Under the pieces are notes generated by a model. That model made no database searches and had not been told where the DNA came from. It saw nothing but the letters and a program-made list of their open reading frames with translations. From Sistotremastrum niveocremeum HHB9708 (lineage: Eukaryota > Basidiomycota > Agaricomycetes > Sistotremastrales > Sistotremastraceae): DNA of 64,000 bases. Of the stretch, positions 34,684 to 47,945 are shown in pieces; the stretch's first letter is position 1; the number at the start of each line of letters is the position of its first letter. The DNA lies in the NCBI GenBank assembly GCA_001630475.1, contig KV419404.1, positions 168,225 to 232,224 on the forward strand, in the 5' to 3' direction. A program made the position numbers and the translations under genes.

Positions 34684-37122
34684 ATGCAGGACCGACGTCG
34701 TGTAGAACTTGAAGCAAAACGCGCCAAACTAGCAGAACTCAAGAAAGCTAGAGAGGACAGAAAAAAATCCGAACAGACTAGACGAGAAAGCGAGGTGCGT
34801 CGATTTGCTCTGCGTTGCCTCTCACTTAGATCATTCCTAGGCTGGTACAACAGGTCCAACGCGGAAAGATCTTGCCAGGAGAGACCTCGATGACCTAGTA
34901 AGAGACGTACTGGGCGGGTCACGAGAGGAATCTGCAGTCGGCGACTCGACACCCTTCTCTTCCCAACCCTCAACACCCGCCAGACCCCATGCCACCCTTG
35001 GTCCTGCCTTGTCTGTTAGTGCAAGCGGGAGACTCAGTCGTGCAAGTGATGCCCCATCTGATGGTATGGGAGGGAATGGCGATCCCTTACGACGGGAAAG
35101 CTTCGATAACATGAATATTCAAGTCCAAGACAGGTGCTTGAATTCCTATAATGGCCAACACAAGATTATGACTCAAACGATCTCGGACAGATTTGTTCCT
35201 GACTTGGTTGACGTGGAACAAGAACTATTCGACCTTCCTCCCAAGGTCAAACATTCGCTGCCCATGAGAGTATAAGCACTCAATTTCACTCTTCAGGAAC
35301 GGGTCATTTACAACAAGGAGGTTCAGACGACAGATATTGCAATCGATCCAATACCCAGCATTAGCGAGAATGAGATTCGCGAACAAATTCTTCGTGAACA
35401 GGAGGCCGAGAGGACAGCTATTCAGGAAGAGAAGTCAGAGGAGGAATCATTACTACTGGAACGACAGCTGGAGGAGGAAATCAAAGGTAAGGCCTACTCG
35501 TTCGTTCCGAACGAATTTATTTAATCCTTTTTATCAGACATGACCGAAGAAGAGCGGACAAGTGTACTGATGGCTCCGGAATTTTTGGATTTCTTAGAGC
35601 AAAGCTCCAAGGTCGTGCAACGAGCCTTAAGTGACAACTATGACTATATTCGCGACTACACTCTTGGTATGGATTCAGGCGTGTATGTGTTCTTCAGATT
35701 CCTTCCTTCCACTGCCGTACTCACCGTCGAACAGCGATTCTTCGGAGGGAAAAAGGGTCAAGCAAGTTTGTCAGTTTTGGGATGAACACTGGTGCAAAAA
35801 TCGGTCTATTACTGGTGTTGATTGGTCGCCAAAAGTAAGCATCGCGTTTCTTTCGTATCGCAAACTGACTGGAGAGTTAGTATCCTGAGCTGAGCGCAGC
35901 TTCATACAACAAAAACCCAAGTGCGCCAAATGACCCTGACGGCATAGTTGCCGTGTGGAACCTTCATCTCCTCGAACGCCCCGAATTTGTGTTTCATTCA
36001 CAGGTTCGATCTTGATGTAATCTCCGTTTCCTGCGCGCTCATCGGCAAAGAACAGTCAGATGTCTTGTCTGTTTCTTTCTCCTTGTTTCATTCCAATCTT
36101 ATATTCGGCGGGACCTATTCTGGACAGATCCTCCTATGGGATACACGTTCGAAGCATTTGCCTGTTCTAAAGACCCCGCTCTCAGCAGCCGGGCACACGC
36201 ACCCTGTATATGCCATGCAAATGGTAGGGACTCAGAATGCGCACAATCTGATAACTGCGAGCACGGATGGACTGGTCTGCAGCTGGCTCGTCGATATGTT
36301 GGCACAACCGCAGGTCAAAGTTTTCTTACATTCGGCAATTTAGAGTCTGCTGACAGAAAGTCACAGGAATCATTGGAGCTTGCTCATGTATCACATAACA
36401 GAACAAATGAAATCGCTATCACTGCTTTGGACTTCCCAGATAACGAAACCACAACATTTTGGACAGGGACGGAGGAAGGTAACATCTACCAGGCAAATCG
36501 CTACGACCGTGCAGGTTCCAAGGCGGGTCTGAATCAATACGATGCCTATAGGGGTCATGCTGGTCCGGTGACTGGTCTTCATTTCCACCCTATGGTTGGA
36601 TCCGTGGACTTCTCTGATCTGTTCCTGTCCTGTTCCGTGGATTGGACCGTTAAGCTCTGGCGAGCGAAATCGGCTGCAAAGCCCTCGACGTCATCGCAGA
36701 CCATCAATCCACTATATTCGTTTGACGAGTCAGACGACTATGTATACGATGTACAATGGCATCCTTCTCATCCTGCCTTATTTGGGTCTGTAAACGGATC
36801 CGGGAAATTTGACTTGTGGAACCTAAACACCGATACAGAGGTACAGTGTTGATCATTCACAGGGCTCGGTTAACCTTCTGACATACCTTCTCCGCAGGTT
36901 CCCATGGTGTCGACGTCTGTGGGATCGAGCCGAGCCTTGAATAAGCTGAAGTGGGATCGCAAAGAGGGGCGGAGAGTTGCATTAGGTGGAAGTGATGGGA
37001 GACTTTATGTTTACGACATAGGGGATATGGGTATACCACGGGAGACGGAATGGGTTGATTTGCAGCGGACGGTTGAGAGCCTGGGAGCGGGACAAAGCAT
37101 AGACGGACTGCCGAGTCGATAA
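34684..37122 (+). CDS. Cytoplasmic dynein intermediate chain
   Basis: Scaffold subunit of the dynein-1 motor, joining the heavy chain to light chains and to dynactin p150. The start [20 protein letters not shown] is the family's N-terminal coiled coil that binds dynactin. A Ser-rich linker follows. Two LC8 light-chain-like motifs are readable: IMTQTIS (near 35168) and NKEVQTTD (near 35313). Later are [20 protein letters not shown] and [18 protein letters not shown]. The WD40 propeller includes [113 protein letters not shown] and [16 protein letters not shown]. The last exon ends [12 protein letters not shown] with the stop at 37120-37122. About seven exons, full length. Confidence 0.94.
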
Positions 37123-37158
37123 TATTATAAACGACGATTAGATGTATTTTCTCCAGTA

Positions 37159-39022
37159 ATGCTCCCCGCACGATCGTCGCTCCGCTCCTTCACCCGTTCA
37201 GTCTTGTCCTCCTTTTCTTTCTCTGCCCAACGTCCGCTCTCGTCTGCGATGCCTGCAAGCCCTCCCTTCCATCAAGCAAGTCGTTCCTTACTTCTACCCG
37301 CCATGTCCCTGACGGCCTTCCGCATATACACAGGAACCTCACAAGTACGTGTCTCCGGACAAATTCAAATGCTGGCCGTCTTAACACAAGGCGTTGGACA
37401 GGCTATTAGTGTTGGTCCAAGGCCGTTACTGCTCTCTGTTCCCAACGATGACGTTTAGTACTCAGTATCCCGGGCCCTATTGAAGTCTCGGACGATGTGC
37501 TTTACGCCAATGCTCATCCTGCCATGAGCCATGTCTCTCCGGAATTCATTCCAATCCTTGGAGATTGCATTAGGATGACAAGGTGCTGGAATACTATCTC
37601 CCGATTCTGGCTCAATCTCAACTGATTGTGGGCAGGGAGGTGCTGCTTGCACCGACTTCTCAACCATTCCTCATCTCCGGGTCCGGCACACTGGGCTGGG
37701 ATCAGGTATGTTTTATCTAGTGGATAGTCCACCTTATCATAATGTAATATGCTAGGTTGCCGCGAATCTCGTCGAGCCTGGCGAGGACGTCCTCGTTCTC
37801 AAGACCGGATACTTTGGGGATTCTTTCGAGGACTGCCTCACAGTATACGGTGCTAACGTGCATCATATCACCGCACCAGTCGGCGATGTCGTATCACAAG
37901 CGGATATCGCGAAGGCCTTGAAAGAGCGAAAGTACAAAATCGTGACTTTCACTCACGTGGACACTTCGACCGGTGTCTTGTCTGACGCCAAGATGATAGG
38001 ACACCTCGTAAAGGAGCTTTCTCCAGAGACTTTGGTCAGAGCACACCATCTATAACATCGCGTGTCTCATCAAAGTCGTGGATAGGTGGTCCTTGATGGC
38101 GTCTGTTCGGTCGCTAGCGAAGAAATCCGCCAGGAAGAGTGGAATATTGACGTAGTATTGTCTGCTTCCCAGAAAGGTCTAGGCGTTCCTCCAGGCTTGA
38201 GCATCCTCTCTGCTAGTCAGAAGGCTATCAAGGTAAAGCGCCATCAGGTCTCGTAGTTTTATGGCTCAAACGATTTTGGTATTTTAGGTGTTCCAAGAAC
38301 GCAAAACGCCTGTTACCTCGTATTACGCTAGTTGGCAGAAGTACCCGACGTCTCACTTGTCTGTCTCTGCTCTCGACTGATCGTCCTATCAGATGGCTGC
38401 CAGTCATGCAAGCATACGAAAAGGGCACCGCAGCATATTTCGCGACGCCTCCCGTCAATCTCGTCTACGCTTTACACAAGTCTCTTTCCATTATAACCAA
38501 GGAATCGCCCACGCTGGTCGAGCGCTGGAAATTACATAGTGAAGCCAGCGCAAAGGTGAAAGACGCATGCGCCGCCTTGGGTCTCAAGCAGGTATGTCAC
38601 CAGGAAGATCTATCTGAACCTCGGTAATCTAAAACTTTACGCTTAAACGATAGGTACCGGTTAATCCTGAGAATGCCGCAAACGGCATGACCGCCGTATA
38701 TTTTCCGGAAGGTATTACCGCGGGCGATGTTATTCCGCGGCTGTCACAGCTTGACGTTGTGGTAGCTGGTGGACTGCACAAGGACATTAAAGGTCAGCTT
38801 TTTGACATTGTCTTTGCGCTTGATTCTGATCTCATGGCGTCCAGATAAATATTTCCGCATAGGGTATGAGTTGGGCTATGGGACCGAAAACCAACGGAAC
38901 TGACATCTTTCCGCAGACACATGGGAGTGACGGCAGTTGAGCATCAACGAGGAGATCTCGAGAAGATCATATCTTCCCTCGGTTCCGCTCTGAAGGACGC
39001 ACAGGCTGCGAAGAACTCGTAA
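37159..39022 (+). CDS. AGX1: Alanine-glyoxylate / serine-pyruvate type aminotransferase
   Basis: PLP-dependent class V aminotransferase of the AGXT family, converting glyoxylate plus alanine to glycine plus pyruvate. The core starts SIPGPIEVSDDVLYANAHPA then MSHVSPEF, the family opening. Next are LISGSGTLGWDQVAANLVEP, VLVLKTGYFGDSFEDC, TFTHVDTSTGVLSDAKMIG and VVVDGVCSVASEEI, then the lysine block SASQKGLGVPPGLSILSASQ, where K forms the Schiff base. C-terminal blocks: AYFATPPVNLVYALHKSL, GMTAVYFPEGITAGDVIPRL, FRIG-HMGVTAVEHQRGDLEK. The stop at 39020-39022 follows AAKNS; there is no PTS1. The first 40 residues (MLPARSSLRSFTRSVLSSFS) are Arg/Ser-rich and resemble a mitochondrial presequence. At least eight exons. 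Confidence 0.92.
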
Positions 39023-39206
39023 GCATTCTTGGTACAGTTGTTTCTCTCCTCCGGAGAGAGACTTGGTGATAGAAGAATTGAATTGTGGTTACAATGCGTA
39101 GACTATACATCCCTCGATCCCGATTCTGATGTAAATTTTGTTGTGCCGCTTCTAATCCCCGGATCGTCCCAGCCAACATATAGGAATGGTAACAATAACT
39201 TACTGC

Positions 39207-42200
39207 TTATGCGGCGGCGGCAACCACTCTATGAACACCTTCACCTCCGAGTCCCTCATACCACTCCTTCCCGGAAGTCGTGGCTGAGATATAACCCGCC
39301 CTGATCACGAAGTCGCCGAAGCGTTCGCCTTCTTGACGTTCCGTTGCATAATGCTTTATCATAGGCTTGAGAATCGCCAGGATCTCGGGTTCCGTGACAT
39401 TCTCTGTGGAAACAAATTACCATCTAGGATTCGTTCAGATAAACTATTACTTACCACGATAAATCTTGTTTAATCGCTGGCCATAATAACCACCACCCAG
39501 AAGCATGAGATAAGCTCCTGGCGATTTGCCGACAAAGGCGACCTCTGATAACGGGCGCAAATCAGCATCTCCGAGATAGAGGTTAATATCAATATCTTAC
39601 CAGCTACGTATGGTCTCGCGCAGCCGTTCGGGCATCCCGTCATTCGCATGACTATAGAATCGTTGCGAAGACCATTTTCTTCGCAGATCTTCTCAACTTT
39701 GTCGATGAGAATGGGCAAATACTGTAGCATTGATATTAGCGATCTACGCGGGGAAAAGGGCGTTGGAGGCTTACTCTCTCAGATTCGGCCATCGCCAATC
39801 CTGGCGTGGATGTTAGATACATTCCCATGAAAGGACTCGAAGAGCTTACCGCATGTAGGGAAGGCCACACAGGCGGAAGAGGAAAGGCGCAATGCCGAGA
39901 AGTCGTAGTTGTCTAAATGGTACTTCGAAAGCAGGCGTTTCATTTCGGGTAAGTCTTCGTCCGAGACTTCGGCAAGGATAAGATGTTGGTTGGCGGTGAG
40001 CCGGAAGGTACCTTTGTGTACCTTCGCGATCTCTCGGAGACCCGTTTTGAACGGCTTTCCGGGTTCGTCTTGTACACGTCCATTCTCGATGAACATCGTG
40101 AAATGATGTTTCCCATCGAAGCTTTCTTTCCAACCAAAGTCGTCCACGTTGCGATTAAACTCGAAGGGCCGAGCGTCTTGCAGCTTGTAACCCAGGCGGG
40201 ATTCGACTTCATTCTTAAAGTTGTCAAGACCCATGCGATCGATCGTGTATTTCAGGCGAGCATTCTTTCGGCTAGAGATGATACGGTTAGACGTGTTTAT
40301 AGACGCAAGATATCGCTTACTCTTTTCGGTTACCGTTATCACGCTGAGTCAGAAGGATCTTTTCCGCGACGTCGACACCTTGTTCGACAGTGCAGAAGCC
40401 AAGGACATCGGCCGTGCGAGGATATGTTTTCTTGTTAGCGTGAGTGACACCCATGCCACCTCCCGCAGTTACATTGAAGCCGGCCAATCGACCTTCTTTG
40501 TCCACAATCGCTATGAATCCAACGTCATTTGTGAAAATATCGACATCATTATTGGGAGGGATAGCAACTGCGATTTTGAACTGCAGATAGAAAAATTAGC
40601 GAACAGGCATATTCCAAGACAACTGAACGAACCTTGCGAGGCAGGTAATACGGTCCGTACATCGGCTCGAAGTCTTTGACAGCATCACCTGCGACTTGTT
40701 TCTTGTCTAGCCAGATCTCATGATAAGCCGTGGTCTTCGGCAGCAGGTGTTCGCTTAGCGATTTGGCAAACTGGAAGGCTTGCTGATGTAAATGCGAAAG
40801 TTCCGGCATGGCAGAACAGAGAACACCCCTGTACGAATGATGTTGACAGATTGTCAACAGTTTTGGAAACGTTACTCACCTATTAACATCGCCGCAAGCT
40901 GCGATAGTATCCATCAGGGCACGATTAATATCTTGAATAGCGGGTTTTAGGTGCCGTTTAATGACACCATGGAACTGGAATGTCTGGCGCGTTGTGAGCT
41001 TGAAAGTCCCGTTGCCGTGTTCATCCGAAATCTGATCAATGGCGAGCCATTGTTCTGGTCGACAGACACCACCTGGGAGGCGGCACCGAATCATGAATGC
41101 ATACGCGGGTTCTAAACCCTGATCGACGCGCTCGTCTCTGATATCACGGTCATCCTGCTCGTAGATTCCGTGGAACTTGGTGAGTTGGCCATCCGAAGGA
41201 GTAAGCCCTCCAACCGATGTATCAGCAAGACCCTCGAGGATAGAACCTCTCAAGAAATTACTGGCGATCTTGATGTTCTCGTTGGTGATGGGCTCGGGTT
41301 CTGCTTCAGTAATCTCGACGTGGTCTACACCAAGGGCCTTCCACAATAGAGGCTCCCAGACTTTGTAACCAGTTTCTGGGCCATCTGCGTCTTGATCGTC
41401 ACCGAGGCCGAGATCTGCGATGCGTTCACCACCCAGCTGTTCTAGGCGGCTGTCGAGATCCTTTCCAGGCTTGTTGTAATAGTGCGCATCTTCTGGTCGA
41501 GGCCAATAGTGGCTATCACCCATGCCGAAGACGGAGAACTTGAGCGTTGAGAAGAGGGTCTCGGACTTCATAGCCGCCGCATTCAAAGCCTTGAAGGTAT
41601 GACGACCATTCTGCGGAGGTTCGCCCTGGCCAGCGGTGGAAGTAATGAAGGCCACGAACTCTTCCTGCTTCAGCTCATCAAGAGGGAGCGAATCCAGGGT
41701 TTGCAACCGTGAGGCCAGCCCTCGGGCCTTCGCTCGTCTGTCCAAACGCTTCGCAATCTTCTCCGCGGCACCTCCATCGGACGCATATAGGATCAACAAC
41801 GGAGGTCCGTCCATGGCATTCAATAATGCGTCGTACGCCTGTTGAGCTTTCTTCTGACGAGCTACCTTGAGATTCTCGCCGAGGCTGCTGACAATCTCGG
41901 AAGCTATCTTTGGTTGAGACGCGACTAGTTGAGAAAGGTGATTCTGGCGATCGATGAACTCTTGTAAATCAGCCTTGATGGATTCCGAATCCAGCGACAA
42001 TGGCTCCTTCCCTGCCTTTTCCTTGCTGGGATCCCATCTGTACAACGGCCAGTAACCAGCATCGACAGCACGCTTCGTCTCCTTGAGGATGTCCAGAGTA
42101 GGAACATTCTCGTTGGTGTATGGGAGATAAGCCAAAACGATGGAAGGTCCGTCGAATTTATCAGCTTCGGTGAGCGCATGGAGGACTTGTCCGTAAGATG

Positions 42201-43986
42201 AATATACGGCAACGCTAGCGACGTAAACGTCTCCGTGATTCAGCGCATACAGGCCGATGTCTTTCTTTCGTCTCGACTGATCACCGCCAGCTCGTTCGCT
42301 ATAGGGAAGATTATCGATGATGAGTAGGTTGACGTTCAGCCCTGAGGTGATGGCATGATGGATGCCGGAGGCCCCAAGATCGTATGACCATGCATCGGAG
42401 CCGATGATCCAACGCGAAACTGACGGCAGATGATGCTTAAGAGCCAGAATTTTGGGAATAGATTCGTGACTGAATGAGCTCGTTTCCAACGCGGACACAA
42501 GCTTCTCTCCAGAAGTTCGACTCTTTGCCGCGTCATCTCTCGAAGAATGCCACTGGGCGGCAAGAGTGTGGATCTCTGATGGAAGACCTGCGGTTTGTAG
42601 CAACTCCTCCACGAGCCGAACTACTTCGGCGCGTTCCTCTGACTGTCTTCGGACGGAACCAAGAGCGAACTCTGGACGAGTGACGTCTTCGCCTTGCGAA
42701 GGTATCAAGTCGGGTGAGTTGGAAATCTGCAATCTTTCCGCGAACAGATGGGTCAAGATTTTAGTGTATGATGACTCGTGCTTGGGGATCTGTGGTGTAG
42801 GCACAGGAGCGTCGGAAGCTGAAGGGATTGTGCCGACAATTGAGAGGGAAGTCGTAGAAGACTTTTGCAAAGCCTCTTCGAGAACAGCATCTGTGACGGG
42901 ACCCTCTACTTTCCCTAAAATGCCACGCTTCAAGGTTGGGCGACGAGATGCGTCGACCCGCTGGACGGCTTGTACGATCTCCAGAAAGAGGGGAGTCCAT
43001 TTCTGTGACCACGACCATAATTGCTCAAGAACGACAACGCGTTTTACGGAGGACACAATCTCATGAATGATTCTGGAAGGGGGAAGGGGGCGCAAGAGCG
43101 ACACGGATACGAACGCGTGTTCATGAAGATCGCCAGAGGCGGTCGCAGCTCCGAGGGCGAAGACAAGGGTCGAGGGGTGGGAATGACCATGTCGTATTAA
43201 AGGGCGAACTGGCCGGCGGATGAGTGCCACTAATGACAGAGATGCCGACTCATAGGCCCTGAAAAGGTCCACCGAAGAATGATCATCTTCTATAACAGGA
43301 GCAGCGACCGGAGAATCGGGTCTGCTGTCATCGCTGCTGGAAGAGGCAGCGGAACTGCCGTTGGTGCCGTTGCCATTGACTGAGTGCCCATTTGCATGTC
43401 CGTTGGTGTGAGCGTGGCCGTTCGTATGGGGAAGGACTCTTTTCGCCGCATCCAGGAATTCCCTAAGGCTCTGCACTGATACCTCCTCTATCTCCTCCTC
43501 TCTGCTACTGTTGTCGAAGATATGCAACACAGGTTTCTTCTCGTGTTTGGCGAGTCGGAGGGCCAGAAGAGCATTATCGTGGGCTTGCTGAACCGTATGG
43601 GAATATAGGACGTATGGGAACGAATGGATGACAAGGAGTATGTCGGAGAGGTCGTCGGAGACAGGCAAGCTGACAACAAGAGCTGTATTGGAGAGCTCTG
43701 GGAGATGCGGAATGAGACGTGCGAGGACTGATCTCTGGGGTGGCAGAGTGAGTGATGAGAGGCTGGACCCTGAGTGCTGTAGCAAAGCCGCTGTCGGGTC
43801 TGCAGCGTTCTGCAAGGTAATGAACGTCGGACGGGAGCCATAGTTGTCCTCTCGAATACTCTTGATAGAGTTTTCGAATATGGAAGTCTGGTGACTCGGT
43901 GGGAGCACGTTTACGAGAACATCTGAAGCCCAATAGACGATCCTCGATACCGCAGAGATCGAGGTGGCACTCGAATGCATATTCAC
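39207..43986 (-). CDS. MET5: Assimilatory sulfite reductase (NADPH), beta subunit
   Basis: Siroheme and Fe4S4 enzyme that reduces sulfite to sulfide in sulfur assimilation, forming a complex with the Met10 flavoprotein. The large first exon (43986-40876) encodes 1036 aa: an N-terminal pyruvate:ferredoxin-oxidoreductase-like part ([20 protein letters not shown]), then a flavodoxin domain ([35 protein letters not shown]), then the first sulfite-reductase repeat ([51 protein letters not shown]). Further exons give [47 protein letters not shown] and [14 protein letters not shown]. The Fe4S4/siroheme cysteines lie in [11 protein letters not shown] (C-x5-C) and [14 protein letters not shown] (C-x3-C). 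The last exon ends [15 protein letters not shown]. Total about 1,430 aa, like yeast Met5. Confidence 0.95.
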
Positions 43987-44178
43987 CTGCTAACGCTGAT
44001 GTCAGACGGCGTCGACGCTAGAATGGGATGAGCTTACGGTCTGGGGGCGACTCTGACTCCTGGGATGGTCAGACGTGGTAAAGCAAAATAATTTATTCCA
44101 GTCGGGAGAGTTACACCAATAATCGCCATTTATTTGCACTTGTTGTTCCCCGCTTCCGTGCGGTTTCCGGATCCGGCC

Positions 44179-46132
44179 ATGGAAATCTTTCGCTCAGCCA
44201 CGGGCCAATTCAAAAAGTCGGATGACCAACGTGAATATGCGTCGGCCCTGGACCAGTTGAGCAAGTCATTAGCATCCAGTGAAACTCTCAGGTATTTCGG
44301 CCCTCATTTTTTTATATGATTTTGACCTTAATTAAAAGCCAGGGCCGAGCTGGGACAGTCGGAGGATGTCTGGAAGTCGCTCACAGAATTCTGGTCTTCC
44401 GCTGAACAACTGGATCTTGACGATGAGGCTGCGTCTGGACTGCTTTTGAGCTTTACCAAGTTCAATCGGAATCTCGTAGGAGGCAACGTATCGAATCAGA
44501 ACCGATCCTTGTGAGGCGTCATCATGCATCGAGCTCGGCCCAATATCGACCCACTCTGTCAAAGCCCCAACCTACTGCCGATTTGCGGCTTAATACGGCA
44601 TTTGACTTCGTTCGGCCTCATCAACGATTCAAAGAGTGAGGGCAGAAGCACGTCATATTCTGGCAGAGTCTCATCCCGCCTATTCAGCTTTGCCATTATT
44701 GCGAATGATGCTCCAGCTGGTGGCAAACAACCTAACTTTGAATGAACACCTGGTGGATAGATTCTGGGGCCCCTTTGTACAGCTTGACGAGGTCAACAAT
44801 TTTCTTGTGTAAGTCGATTCGCTTTTGGCGAGCTACAAAGGTGTGTAACATCGACACCTAGGCGATCAAACCAGTCAAAAGATATTGGCGTCTCTACCGT
44901 GGTCTCCATACTTGTTCGAAATTGTATCCACGCTAGTCCTTCTCAGATGTACGTTACACTGTCAACACCTTTGAAATAAGACATTCTGATTTCTCGTTAG
45001 ATCGTCATATTTTTCTTCAAGCACTGGGAGAAAACTCGCTCTGTCGCTGCTAGACAAGATAGATACATTGTCGGACTCTGAGCACGACACTCCCGAAGAC
45101 ATGGCATTCGATATAGGGTGATCACCATACCTTGCCCCAAAAATGCTGACTTATTGATTACCTAAGTTAGGTATCGGATATTTGAGCAACTCTTTCAACT
45201 ACATGCAACCCATTCTCTATGGAAATCTCTTGCGGCGTATGTTGCATTCAGATTCTCACCCTATCATGTTATTCCGCTAAAACGCGTCATGAAGATCCGG
45301 GGAACCCGTCACACCTGCACAGATAGTCCTCATCAAATTGCTCGACGTTTTCCTGCAAGACTTTCCCGACACTTTTTCACCTTCAACAGAGCTGAACTTC
45401 CTCATTCCCGAATTCTGTCATATATGCGTGTATACCGAAGCTATCATGCAAGACGCTTTACGGACGGGCAGCGATTCTATGGTCGACTCCTCGTTATCTC
45501 TGGTGTATCAGGCTCTGGTTCTGCTATGCCAATGCATTCTGAGCGTTGTATTGAAAGAGCAAGAAAAGCCCGGCTCTGACCCATTCACCCAACAAGCGAA
45601 GACTGACGTCTCGTTTGAAGGGAAAGGGCTCCCAGAAACCATAATAGGCAAGTATAGATGCAAAGTGTACCGACCAATCTAAATGTATGCGTTTAGCTCT
45701 TCTCCGGCAGCTGGACCTATTTCTACCTCGAGTGATGCATGGAAAGTCGTTGCCCACCGTTCCCCTCGGAAATGCACATTCGGACACTTCTGGATTCGCC
45801 TACGTAAAGCGAGATCTAGTCAGACTATTGGGCGCTCTCGTATATGACGACAAAGCGATTCAAGATCGTGTCCGAGAATGCGACGGCATTCCGGTCATGA
45901 TGAATCTCTGTGTGACGGATGAACGAAACCCATGTACGTTTTTTCACCCGTCGAGCTTTTTATTGTGGGCTTGACATTGTACGCAGATCTACGAGAACAT
46001 GCTCTCTTTACGCTTCGCAATCTTTTGCATAAAAACGTGGAGAACCAAAAAGTAGTAGACTCCATCCGACCATCGGGAGCTTGGGACGAGGAAGGCGTAC
46101 TACGTGATGTTCCGGGTGCCACTCGAAAGTAG
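44179..46132 (+). CDS. Ataxin-10 homologue
   Basis: Armadillo-type helical protein of the ataxin-10 family; the yeast counterpart Ctr86 is essential and the family is linked to cytokinesis and spindle functions in other eukaryotes. Start MEIFRSATGQFKKSDDQREY at 44179 is favoured, though an upstream in-frame ATG at 44134 exists. Helical repeats run through the protein: LGQSEDVWKSLTEFWSSAEQ, LLRMMLQLVANNLTLNEHLV, VSTVVSILVRNCIHAS, FCHICVYTEAIMQDALRTGS. The diagnostic ataxin-10 domain closes the gene: FAYVKRDLVRLLGALVYDDK, AIQDRVRECDGIPVMMNLCV, REHALFTLRNLLHKNVENQK. The stop is at 46130-46132. About nine exons. It lies convergent with LEO1, about 105 bp apart at the stops. Confidence 0.9.
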
Positions 46133-46237
46133 CTATTCAATGGCGTGTTAGCAGCAACCGACCTGCACCGGCTCAGTGGTGGCAAGCGGATGTGGCCAAT
46201 ACATGTAATATTAGTAGAATACAGCATAGTCACAAAA

Positions 46238-47945
46238 TCAGTCGTCCTCATCCTCATCGTCGGCCTGTACGAGCCGTCTTCGTGTGCCCGTGCCCGCTCG
46301 TCTGATCTGAGGTCCATCGTCTTCCTCTTCCTCGCTCTCAACCATCTTTTCTTCACTCCCTCCCCCATCAGCCGCCGAATCGTCGAAAGCAGGAGCCGAA
46401 ACCGCTTCCTTAGCAGTCGCATTTTCGTCTTTTTTCTTCTTCCTCTTCGCTTTCTCCGCCCTCGCAATCTTCTCTTCCATCTCATCCAGATCATCATTGC
46501 CAGCTTCAGCCTCTTCGTCAGCCGCCGACCGTTTCTTTTTCCTCGGTGTATCTTCATCGTCGTCCTCGTCCTCTTCGTCAGAAACGACGAAATCGTCCGT
46601 CTGATACTCCCCAGGGCCCTTCTTATCCAAATCGCTATTCTTAGCTTTCTTCTTGTGACCTCCATCGCCGTCGCCATCAGACCCGTCAAACTCTGCTTCT
46701 TCTTCATCGTCACTCCAGTTGACAGCTTCAGATGCGTATCTCCTGGCGCTCGATCTTCGCTTCCGATTTGGTGTACCCAACCCCTCCTCGTCTCTCTCGC
46801 GTCTCTTCCGGGGCTTCTTGGCTTGCGTCTTCAGTAACTCCATCTTCTCCCTTTCGGGATCTCTGGTCGGCTCAGGCGCCACACGTAATCGAGCGACTTT
46901 GTTATGTTTCTGGCCAACAGCACGGACGAGCATCCGATGTGTTTCAGACTGCATGCCAATCGGGCGCATGGTCATGGTTCCCGTGATGGGCACCTCTGTC
47001 TGGAGAATGGCAGAGGAAGGATGCTGAGCCACGAGATAGGTGAGTCCTTGGGTTCGGCCAGATTGGGATTGGGATTGTGATTGTGACTGCGATTGAGAAA
47101 TAGAAGCAGGAGGTCGAGGCGGTGCTTCGAGGCTTTGAGCGACCTCGAAGAGTTCTTTGCCAAGAAGAAGTGTTAATGATCCATCTGACCATTTCACCAC
47201 ACGCGCATTCGATACTTTGCGCTAAGCCACGGCTATGAGCATATACAATGCATGGAATAGCAAGGTCACGTACGTATTCTCCAGAGGCGGGGTCTCGTAC
47301 CCATCTCCACCGAATCGTGTTTTCAACCTGTAGTTTGATGCTCATGCTCTTTTCGCGACCAATACCACCCTCTTCTTCTTCATCATCGTTTTCAGGACCA
47401 GCATAGTGTTGAGGATCAAAAGGTCGAGGATCCAATTTCATGAAATTTGGTAAACGGAACACCCAATTCTGAACGCGGTAATCAGCACATGGATTTGTTG
47501 AAAATCAAATTAGGTCGTACACTTCCATCCGAACTGCGTGGCACTGGGATTTGGGGAATTTTGACTTCGGCCTCGCGCAGATGAATTTCTTCAGGTTCGG
47601 GCTCATCATCTTCGTCGTATTCCATGGCCCTTCGATGTTCATTCTCTGCCATTTCCGCATCCTCGGCCTCTCCATCTGACGCTCCAGCTCTATGAAATCC
47701 TCGTGAACATGCTGACATGATAGCCCTAGAGACACTCACCTATCATCTTTCTTGTGCACTACCTCTACGTCGTCGTCTCCGAAAAGGTCTTCCATGGGTT
47801 GGTCCTCATCGCCAGAAGCAGTCTCCTCTTTAGCTGGGGAGTGGCCATTTGTTTTCAAGGCTTGGTCTTGGTTCTGTGTCGGGTAAATCGACGGCTCAGC
47901 ATTATAACTGCTTGAGGGGTAAGTGAGCGCGTCGGCCAAGGACAT
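46238..47945 (-). CDS. LEO1: Paf1 complex subunit Leo1
   Basis: Subunit of the RNA polymerase II-associated Paf1 elongation complex. Start MSLADALTYPSSSYNAEPSI at 47945; an upstream frame-sharing ATG at 47963 is less likely. An acidic leader holds EDLFGDDDVEVV. The conserved Leo1 domain reads AEVKIPQIPVPRSSDG, NWVFRLPNFMKLDPRPFDPQ, LQVENTIRWRWV, NARVVKWSDGSLTLLLGKEL, LTYLVAQHPSSAILQTEVPI and MTMRPIGMQSETHRMLVRAV, then GQKHNKVARLRVAPEPTRDP. A low-complexity SQSQSQ run interrupts the domain. The tail is Lys/Glu/Asp-rich (KKPRKRRERDEEGLGTPNRK) and very acidic until the stop at 46238-46240. About five exons. Ordinary length for the family. Confidence 0.94.
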
